From DATIJJ01 sp964612855 (GTDB taxonomy: Bacteria; Pseudomonadota; Gammaproteobacteria; DSM-16500), in NCBI GenBank assembly GCA_964612855.1, contig CAZTDR010000003.1:4797-68796 (forward strand): a DNA stretch of 64,000 bases. Direction: 5' to 3'. Positions 25,891 to 32,779 of this stretch are shown here, piece after piece; the first letter of the stretch is position 1, and every line of letters starts with the position of its first letter. The translations under genes were made by a program, and so were the position numbers. The notes beneath the pieces were generated by a model that did no database searches, had not been told where the DNA came from, and worked only from the letters and a program-made list of their open reading frames with translations.

Positions 25891-26427
25891 ATGTCACAGT
25901 ACCAAAATCAGTACACGCATGTTGAATTTCTTGAGTGGATAAAGAAACAACTTGAAAACATACGAGTAGAATATCAAAAATTGGGTAAGTTTGATTTCAA
26001 TCGCATGACATCTTCTTTATGGCATAAGTTTAAGAATAAAGCGGAAATGGGTAATATTGAAAAGATAATGAATGCGCTTAAAGTAGCTAATGACCCTGAC
26101 CCTAAAAGGCAGGTTGGGCAAAAACTCGTTACTATTGTGCGGGTGCTACTGGCCTTGGTGGATCGAGATATTAATTTATATGATTTAGATAAACACCACA
26201 CTGTCTATATGGCTGCAGTAGTTTTGCATGAATTGGCTCGATATCAGAATTTTCCCGTTCGTTTGTCCCGGCAAATAAAGGAAGTTCTGAATAGACGATT
26301 TAACAGAGAATTTAATGCTTTAGATCTCGAGCCTGTCTCGCATAGTTATATGCAGTTAAGAGCGAGTTTAAAGGAACCACCACAACAAGCAGTCGTAGAA
26401 CATGCAAACATTTTAAGGGTAACCTAA
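25891..26427 (+). CDS. Orphan protein (shorter paralogue)
   Basis: 178 residues corresponding to the N-terminal domain of the preceding gene: FLEWIKKQLENIRVEYQKLG, RMTSSLWHKFKNKAEMGNIE, IVRVLLALV, LDKHHTVYMAAVVLHELARY and RQIKEVLNRRF. Soluble and helical, with no signal peptide. AAGAGGCGACTTAAGA precedes the ATG. Its stop shares bases with the pssA start (TAATG), so translation is probably coupled to pssA, which is unusual for a lineage-specific gene next to a housekeeping gene. The function is unknown. A tandem duplication with later loss or gain of the C-terminal domain explains the pair. Confidence 0.75.
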   Translation: MSQYQNQYTHVEFLEWIKKQLENIRVEYQKLGKFDFNRMTSSLWHKFKNKAEMGNIEKIMNALKVANDPDPKRQVGQKLVTIVRVLLALVDRDINLYDLDKHHTVYMAAVVLHELARYQNFPVRLSRQIKEVLNRRFNREFNALDLEPVSHSYMQLRASLKEPPQQAVVEHANILRVT

Positions 26428-27197
26428 TGGAGCTACAGCAAAACCAATCTCAACCGACTAAAACCCGACCGCGCGGCATTTATCTTTTACCAAATTTATT
26501 TACAACAGCCGCGCTCTTTAGTGGATTTTATGCCATTGTGGCGGCCATGAAAGGCTATTTTGATATTGCCGCTATCGCTGTTTTTATTGCCATGTTTTTA
26601 GATGGAGTGGATGGACGCGTGGCGCGGATGACGAATACGCAAACTGCGTTTGGTGCGGAATATGATAGTCTTTCTGATATGGTGGCATTTGCGATCGCCC
26701 CCGCCTTAATTGTGTATAGCGCCTCATTGCATGCATTAGGTAAATTTGGCTGGCTTGTTTCTTTTATTTATACGGCAGCAACTGCACTGCGTTTAGCACG
26801 TTTTAACACGCAAACCCACGATACGGATCGTTGCTATTTTCAAGGCTTGCCTTCTCCTTCGGCAGCAGCGATTGTAGCGGGACTAGTATGGTGTGCCAGT
26901 TATTACGAACTTTCCGGCATGTTTATTGCGATACCGGCTGCGATTGTCACTTTATGTGTTGCCGCGTTAATGGTGAGCCGCGTGCGTTATTACAGTTTTA
27001 AACAAATTGATTTTAAAGGGCGTGTGCCTTTTATCATGGTCGTGTTTTTAGTGTTTATCATTGCGGGCATTGCAATTGATCCGCCGCAAATTTTGTTTGG
27101 TGTCTTTTTAATTTATGGTGCGTCAGGGCCGGTGATGACGTTGTGGCAATTGCGAAAAATGCGTAAAAGAGGCATGAAGCCTACTCCTAAACCCTAG
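26427..27197 (+). CDS. pssA: CDP-diacylglycerol--serine O-phosphatidyltransferase
   Basis: Makes phosphatidylserine from CDP-diacylglycerol and serine, the first step to phosphatidylethanolamine. 256 residues with about eight transmembrane helices. The CDP-alcohol phosphotransferase signature DG-x2-AR-x8-G-x3-D-x3-D is complete in DGRVARMTNTQTAFGAEYDS and the following LSD. This is the membrane (type II) PssA family, not the soluble PLD-like PssA of E. coli. The N-terminus RPRGIYLLPNLFTTAALFSGF is typical. It overlaps the orphan gene upstream by one base. Confidence 0.93.
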   Translation: MELQQNQSQPTKTRPRGIYLLPNLFTTAALFSGFYAIVAAMKGYFDIAAIAVFIAMFLDGVDGRVARMTNTQTAFGAEYDSLSDMVAFAIAPALIVYSASLHALGKFGWLVSFIYTAATALRLARFNTQTHDTDRCYFQGLPSPSAAAIVAGLVWCASYYELSGMFIAIPAAIVTLCVAALMVSRVRYYSFKQIDFKGRVPFIMVVFLVFIIAGIAIDPPQILFGVFLIYGASGPVMTLWQLRKMRKRGMKPTPKP

Positions 27198-27260
27198 CAC
27201 CTTATTCTTGTAGGGGCGGGCCTATGTGTTCTCGCAGCAGCCTTCACTTTAAAGATAAAC

Positions 27261-27366
27261 TGTAGGGTGGATTAGATGCGTTTGTTGCATCGTAATCCAC
27301 CAGATTAAAATAAAAGGCGTTTAGATTTTGGTGGATTACGGCAAAAAACGCCTAATCCACCCTACA
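27261..27366. repeat. Family 1 element, complete two-half copy
   Basis: 106 bp with TGTAGGGTGGATTAGATGCG at the left and CTAATCCACCCTACA at the right, each half a small hairpin. Almost identical to the copies at 59700-59805 and from 63946. A degenerate family 2 end (TGTAGGGGCGGGCC) lies just before it. Confidence 0.9.
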
Positions 27367-27403
27367 AATGTAGCGTGGCAAAAGTTTATATGAGGAATGA
27401 CGT

Positions 27404-29863
27404 ATGGATACGATCTCAGTTCCTTTTTTAACAGCGAATGCAGCGACGCAAGCTAACGCAGTGCGAGCTAATGAGTTACTTTCTACGTTTAACCAATACG
27501 CTGCTCAAATAAAAGTTCTTTCACTTGATTGTTTCGATACCCTGTTATGGCGCAATGTCGCTGAACCGACCGATGTATTTTTTAATTTGGCCGAGCGGCC
27601 GATTTTTAAAAAACTTAAACTTAGCAAAGCCATGCGCATGACGGCCGAAAGTTTAAGTTATAAGTTAAATGCCATCAAATGTAATGCGACACAAGCAACC
27701 TTAAAAGAAATTTATCAAATTTGTTTTCCCAATGCGAGCCAAGAATTAATCGACCAGTATGTGGAAGAAGAGCTCGCTCTGGAAATGGAAAGTTGCTATG
27801 TTTTTCCGCCTATTATCGCGTTGATTCGTGCAGCAGCAGCTAAAAATATTAAAGTCATTATCGTCAGCGACACCTATTTTGAAAAATCCCAATTAACACG
27901 CTTACTCAAAAGTAAATTACCTGCCGACCTATTTCCTGCTCTGAGTGACATTTTTTGCTCTTGCGACTATGGCAAAGCAAAAGCCGCAGGGTTGTTTCAC
28001 TCTGTACTGCAAAAAATAAGGGTTGCGCCGCAAGCGATATTACATATCGGCGATAATCCGACAGCCGATTCTGCTGCCCCGTTACAGCATAACATGCATG
28101 CTATTCAATTATTGCATCATGAAGAGTCGGTCCATGAATTATTACGGATGCGCGCAGTGGCCGCGAGTTTATTTGATCCGTCTATCCGAGTGTCTCGACC
28201 TTTATGCAGTCTTTTTCATGCGTTATTTGCCATGCAATTAAATCAAGTGACGCCAGAAAATTTGATTGGTTATGTAACGGCAGGGCCCATCTTTTATGCA
28301 TTTTCTCGCTTTATCTTAGAGAAAATAGCAAAAATTAAGCAAACAGGAAAACAGCCCAAGGTTTTATTTTTAATGCGTGATGGCTATTTACCTTCATTGG
28401 TCTGTGAAACAGTGGCAGGTCAAGCAGTGGGTACTCGAATTCGTATCAGTCGATTTGTTTCTTATGCGGCTTCTTTTCGGAAAAAAGATGATGTAGAGCG
28501 TTATTTAGCCCAAAATGTTCAATCATTACGTTTTGAGAGTCTATGCCGTCAACTGCTTTTGCCTGAAAAAATGTCAGCACCCATTGTCAAAAGAATCTCG
28601 GAAAAAAATAATGCAATAGCGGAATTTTGCCAATGGGTGCTTCAAGAATCGGTCTTAACGACGATTTTTGTTGCGTCAACTGCGTATCGAAAAAGATTAA
28701 TTCATTATTTAGAAAAAGAAATTGATTTAAAGCCCGATGATACCTTGTTATTCGTTGACTTAGGTTATACCGGTACGACGCAAAACAAATTATCCCCGAT
28801 CTTGAAAGAAGAAATGAATGTTGACGTTATCGGTTGCTATTTACTTTCATTGAATACGCATGAAAATGTAGAAATGCAAACTACGCGATGTGGGTTATTT
28901 GATTCAACTGTTTATGATAATAATGCCCTCGTGATGCTGGTGACATATATAGCGATGTTTGAACAAATTTGTACGTCCAACGAAAGTAGTGTGGTGGATT
29001 ATAATGCGGAAGGGCAGCCTATTTTTTCCGATGTCGTTTTGAATGCAGGGCAGCAAAATAAACTGGCTGCTATTCAAGCCGAAGCCATACGTTTCGCACA
29101 AGATGCGCTGACATTTAGCCAAGAAACAGGAATTAAATTGGAAAGTAGTGCGTTGCGCGATGTGGCCGCGAGCCATTTGTGCCAATTTATTTTCTTTTTG
29201 ACACAAAACGCACGAGAGTATTTAGAGTCGTTTCAATTTGAATTGAACTTAGGCACGAAAGATATTTTACAATTGATTGATGTTTCCAAAGGCTTAACCA
29301 ATTTACGGCGCCGTGGCTGGTTGCACTCATTGAAAGATAACGATCAAGATCGCCGAATGAATTATCCTGCAGAATGGCGTGCGATTAATTATAATTTGAC
29401 GCTGGGCTTAATGATGGAGCATCGTTTCGATATTAAGATCGCGCTCAATGATTTAAGTCAGCAGCGGGAAAAAATTTCTGTGATGATTACCGATGGGCAG
29501 CAAGTATCCAATCTGCATTTTGATGCGTTGCCCACCTACGATGGTTATTTTTCTATGTTGATTCCGATTGTCAATGCGCATTGTGAAGTGGGTATTTGTT
29601 TTGGCCAACGGTATCAGTGGATTGAAATTGAAAGTGCGAATTTAATTAAGCTGGAGCATCTTTATGGTTATAAAGAGCTTGAGCATACGCAAGATGCGAG
29701 TTCGTATTTTGCCGTAAAAAAAATGCGGATGCGCGGGGAGGGTATATTTGAGAGTGAATCAGAAGAGGGTATGTTAATTTTTGTGCCAAAAGCCGCGCAA
29801 ATTCAATTTAATAAAGAAATGCATATTTTGCAGATAGTGTTTAGACCGTTGAAGAAAATTTAG
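27404..29863 (+). CDS. Large HAD-superfamily hydrolase-like protein
   Basis: 819 residues; only the N-terminal third is recognised. It has HAD motifs: motif I LSLDCFDTLLW with D42 and D45, motif II IIVSDTYFEKSQL, the motif III Lys in DYGKAKAAGLF and motif IV LHIGDNPTADSAAP. A phosphatase-type activity is likely. The following 550 residues contain FLMRDGYLPSLVCETV and LLFVDLGYTGTTQNKL and recall the large predicted HAD hydrolases of COG5610, often found near surface-polysaccharide genes; that link is from memory. No signal peptide. The ribosome-binding site is GAGGAATGACGT. It is a single gene between two repeats, so its pathway cannot be read from the neighbours. Confidence 0.75.
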   Translation: MDTISVPFLTANAATQANAVRANELLSTFNQYAAQIKVLSLDCFDTLLWRNVAEPTDVFFNLAERPIFKKLKLSKAMRMTAESLSYKLNAIKCNATQATLKEIYQICFPNASQELIDQYVEEELALEMESCYVFPPIIALIRAAAAKNIKVIIVSDTYFEKSQLTRLLKSKLPADLFPALSDIFCSCDYGKAKAAGLFHSVLQKIRVAPQAILHIGDNPTADSAAPLQHNMHAIQLLHHEESVHELLRMRAVAASLFDPSIRVSRPLCSLFHALFAMQLNQVTPENLIGYVTAGPIFYAFSRFILEKIAKIKQTGKQPKVLFLMRDGYLPSLVCETVAGQAVGTRIRISRFVSYAASFRKKDDVERYLAQNVQSLRFESLCRQLLLPEKMSAPIVKRISEKNNAIAEFCQWVLQESVLTTIFVASTAYRKRLIHYLEKEIDLKPDDTLLFVDLGYTGTTQNKLSPILKEEMNVDVIGCYLLSLNTHENVEMQTTRCGLFDSTVYDNNALVMLVTYIAMFEQICTSNESSVVDYNAEGQPIFSDVVLNAGQQNKLAAIQAEAIRFAQDALTFSQETGIKLESSALRDVAASHLCQFIFFLTQNAREYLESFQFELNLGTKDILQLIDVSKGLTNLRRRGWLHSLKDNDQDRRMNYPAEWRAINYNLTLGLMMEHRFDIKIALNDLSQQREKISVMITDGQQVSNLHFDALPTYDGYFSMLIPIVNAHCEVGICFGQRYQWIEIESANLIKLEHLYGYKELEHTQDASSYFAVKKMRMRGEGIFESESEEGMLIFVPKAAQIQFNKEMHILQIVFRPLKKI

Positions 29864-29927
29864 AGCTTGAGCATTGGAAGGCGGGAGGGCACGCTGCGCT
29901 TTGTCCACCAGCGTACCCTCAATCCAC

Positions 29928-31304
29928 CTAACACTCCGGAATATTCGCCGCCAATCCACCCAATGAAGTTTCTTTATAAATCGACATCATATCTTTACCT
30001 GTTTGTTTCATCGTGGCGATGACTTTATCCAACGAAACAAAATGCTCGCCGTCACCTAACAAGGCAAGACGGGCGGCATTGACTGCTTTCACACCCCCCA
30101 TCGCATTGCGTTCAATGCAGGGAATTTGTACCAGGCCATTAATAGGATCGCATGTCATGCCCAAGTGATGCTCCATTGCGATTTCCGCCGCATTTTCGAC
30201 TTGATGCATGGTGCCCCCTAATACAGCAGTCAACGCACCCGCTGCCATAGAGCAAGCGACGCCCACTTCTCCTTGGCAACCGACTTCAGCACCTGAGATG
30301 GAAGCCCCTTTTTTGTAGAGAATGGCAATAGCGCCTGCTGTCAGTAAAAAAGTAATAATATCTTCTTGGCTCGCTTCGGGATAAAAATCGAGATAATAAT
30401 GTAATACAGCAGGTACGACACCGGCTGCTCCGTTTGTTGGAGCCGTTACCACACGACTGCCAGCGGCATTTTCTTCGTTTACGGCGATAGCATAAAGATT
30501 CAACCAAGTCATACTGTCCGTATATTCATGCGAAGCAGGGCGACCTTTTTGGAGTAATTTTTGTAATAATTCGGGTGCGCGACGTTTAACTTGTAAGCCG
30601 CCGGGTAAGATACCTCCTGTTGCACAGCCTTTATCAATACATTCCCGCATGACTTTTGCGATGGTCAATAAACGTGTCCGGACTTCTTCTTCTGAACGTA
30701 GGCTGGATTCGTTGGCTAGCATGACTTCGCTAATGGATAGCTGATTTTTTTCACAATGCGCGAGTAATTCTTTAGTGGTGGCAAAGGGGTAGGGTATAGG
30801 TTGATCTGGCGTTGACTCGGTATGAGCTGCTTGATCTTCATCAATGATAAATCCACCACCGATAGAATAATAAATTTTAGTCAACAACGCTTGCTCGGTT
30901 TTATCCCATGCCGTGAAGCGCATGCCATTGGTATGCGCAGGTAACAAATCTTTAAAATTGAATTCAAAATCGATATTAAAATGAAAGGGAATGGTTTTTT
31001 TACCTGCGACTTGAATCTTTTGTTCAGCAATAATTTCCTGCATGCGGGGACGAATACGGTCAGGGTCCACTGAATCAGGTGCATTACCTTCTAAGCCCAA
31101 TAATATAGCGCCATCCGTGCCATGTCCTTTACCGGTAAAAGCCAGTGAACCGAATAATTCAACTTTAAGTTGTTCTGTTTGATTAAGTAGTTGATTTTCA
31201 TCCAGTAATTCAACAAAGGCTTTGGCTGCTTTCATGGGACCAACCGTGTGAGAGCTTGAAGGGCCGATGCCGATGGAAAATAAATTAAATATGCTTATAG
31301 TCAT
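29928..31304 (-). CDS. sdaA: L-serine ammonia-lyase, iron-sulfur type
   Basis: Deaminates L-serine to pyruvate and ammonia. The start is placed at 31304 (MTISIFNLFSIGIGPSSSHTVG), which matches the family N-terminus; the 28 codons upstream run into the repeat. This gives 458 residues, like E. coli SdaA (454). Both halves are present: the beta domain with GPSSSHTVGPMKAAKAF and the alpha domain with SGAEVGCQGEVGVACSMAAGA and GMTCDPINGLVQIPCIERNA, whose Cys residues bind the 4Fe-4S cluster. Serine use as a carbon source fits an amino-acid-feeding intracellular life style, and pssA and serC in the window also touch serine metabolism, though they are not linked to it. Confidence 0.94.
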   Translation of the reverse strand: MTISIFNLFSIGIGPSSSHTVGPMKAAKAFVELLDENQLLNQTEQLKVELFGSLAFTGKGHGTDGAILLGLEGNAPDSVDPDRIRPRMQEIIAEQKIQVAGKKTIPFHFNIDFEFNFKDLLPAHTNGMRFTAWDKTEQALLTKIYYSIGGGFIIDEDQAAHTESTPDQPIPYPFATTKELLAHCEKNQLSISEVMLANESSLRSEEEVRTRLLTIAKVMRECIDKGCATGGILPGGLQVKRRAPELLQKLLQKGRPASHEYTDSMTWLNLYAIAVNEENAAGSRVVTAPTNGAAGVVPAVLHYYLDFYPEASQEDIITFLLTAGAIAILYKKGASISGAEVGCQGEVGVACSMAAGALTAVLGGTMHQVENAAEIAMEHHLGMTCDPINGLVQIPCIERNAMGGVKAVNAARLALLGDGEHFVSLDKVIATMKQTGKDMMSIYKETSLGGLAANIPEC

Positions 31305-31349
31305 GAGATGGATCCGTATAAAATTTAAGGTGAATTTTCTCATATAAAA

Positions 31350-31449
31350 TGTAGGGTGGATTAGGCGTTTTTTGCCGTAATCCACCAATATGATGGCTAT
31401 TTAGATTGATCTGGTGGATTACGGCAAAAAACGCCTAATCCACCCTACA
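31350..31449. repeat. Family 1 element, complete two-half copy
   Basis: 100 bp, TGTAGGGTGGATTAGGCG ... CGCCTAATCCACCCTACA, nearly a perfect palindrome at the ends. It lies between the divergent sdaA and ampG, about 45 bases upstream of the sdaA start and about 95 before ampG, so it may affect their promoters. Confidence 0.9.
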
Positions 31450-31543
31450 TTTATATATATGTAAATAATGCGTTGATACTAGGTAATTCTACCGCTTAAT
31501 GCTAAAATTAGCCCAGTTTTTTGCGATTTAACATGAGGTTCGC

Positions 31544-32779
31544 ATGTCTGCTCAAACCTTCTTAAAAAATCCTCGCATCCTGACGGTTGCTTTCCTCGGA
31601 TTTTCCTCTGGATTACCTTTAGCATTGACCAGTTCAACGTTACAAGCTTGGTTTACACAGGCAGGCATTAGCTTGGCTGCGATCGGCGCGCTTTCTTTGA
31701 TTGGCATACCTTACAGCTTGAAATTTATCTGGTCGCCGCTCATGGATAAAGTAGTCCCCCCTCTTTGGGGAAGACGACGAGGCTGGATTGGCCTCGCGCA
31801 AATCGGATTGTGTGTGACTTTACTTATTTTAGCAAGTCTCGATCCCAGTACGCATGCCAAAGAAATGGGGGGATTGGCATTATTTATCGCCTTTCTCTCC
31901 GCTTCACAAGATATCGCGATTGATGCTTATCGAACCGATACTTTATTACCCAGCGAACGAGGATATGGCTCTGCATTTTGTATATTCGCGGGGCGAGTTT
32001 CTATTATTATTTCTGGCGGATTGGCGCTGATTTTTGCCGATCATTTAGGTTGGCAACTGACTTATCAAATGATGGCAGGTTTAATGGGGCTATCCGTGCT
32101 CATCACCTATTTTGCGCCCGAGCTTTCAACAACAGTGAAGCCACCTCGCTCGCTTAGGGAAGCGGTAATTGAACCTTTTAAAGATTTGTTTCAACGTGAA
32201 GCTATTTTCCTTATTTTACCTTTTCTGGTTTTGTATAAAATTGGCGATGCACTCGCTCTCCAGTTAATGAGTACCTTCTTATTACGTGGACTTGGGTTTA
32301 CTTTAACGAATGTAGGAATTGCTTATAAAACTGTGGGTTTTGCAGCAAGTGTGTTGGGCGCATTCGCGGGAGGCGCTTTATTAACCCGCTTAGGTTTGTT
32401 TCGCGCCTTATTATTTTTTGGGATTGCACAAGCTTTTTCAAATCTATTATTCATGTTATTAGCGATTGTCGGCAAAAATTATGCGTTGATGATAGGCACT
32501 CTGTTTATTGAAAATTTTTGCAGTGGCATGAGTACAACAGCGTTGTTAGTCTTTGTGACGGCGCTTTGTAATCAAAAATACAGTGCGACACAGTTTGCTT
32601 GTTTATCTGCCTTATTTTCCATCGGACGAATTTTTCTCGGGCCCCTGGCGGCCGCTATGGTAAAAAGCATGGGATGGGCAAGTTTTTATGGCTGGACGTT
32701 TGTGGCTTGTTTTCCGGCACTTATTTTATTGGGTTTAATGCGAACGAAGGTAACATTTAATGCTGAAGCAATGGCTTAA
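31544..32779 (+). CDS. ampG: AmpG-family muropeptide permease
   Basis: Imports GlcNAc-anhydro-muropeptides for cell-wall recycling. 411 residues and about 12 transmembrane helices of the MFS type. Conserved stretches match E. coli AmpG: GFSSGLPLALTSSTLQAW, LKFIWSPLMDKVVPPLWGRR, SASQDIAIDAYRTD, LYKIGDALALQL and ENFCSGMSTTALLVF. It lacks the extra C-terminal helices of the 491-residue E. coli protein, as many relatives do. Its end overlaps the start of the MscK-like gene by 20 bases, so the two are likely cotranscribed. Confidence 0.92.
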   Translation: MSAQTFLKNPRILTVAFLGFSSGLPLALTSSTLQAWFTQAGISLAAIGALSLIGIPYSLKFIWSPLMDKVVPPLWGRRRGWIGLAQIGLCVTLLILASLDPSTHAKEMGGLALFIAFLSASQDIAIDAYRTDTLLPSERGYGSAFCIFAGRVSIIISGGLALIFADHLGWQLTYQMMAGLMGLSVLITYFAPELSTTVKPPRSLREAVIEPFKDLFQREAIFLILPFLVLYKIGDALALQLMSTFLLRGLGFTLTNVGIAYKTVGFAASVLGAFAGGALLTRLGLFRALLFFGIAQAFSNLLFMLLAIVGKNYALMIGTLFIENFCSGMSTTALLVFVTALCNQKYSATQFACLSALFSIGRIFLGPLAAAMVKSMGWASFYGWTFVACFPALILLGLMRTKVTFNAEAMA

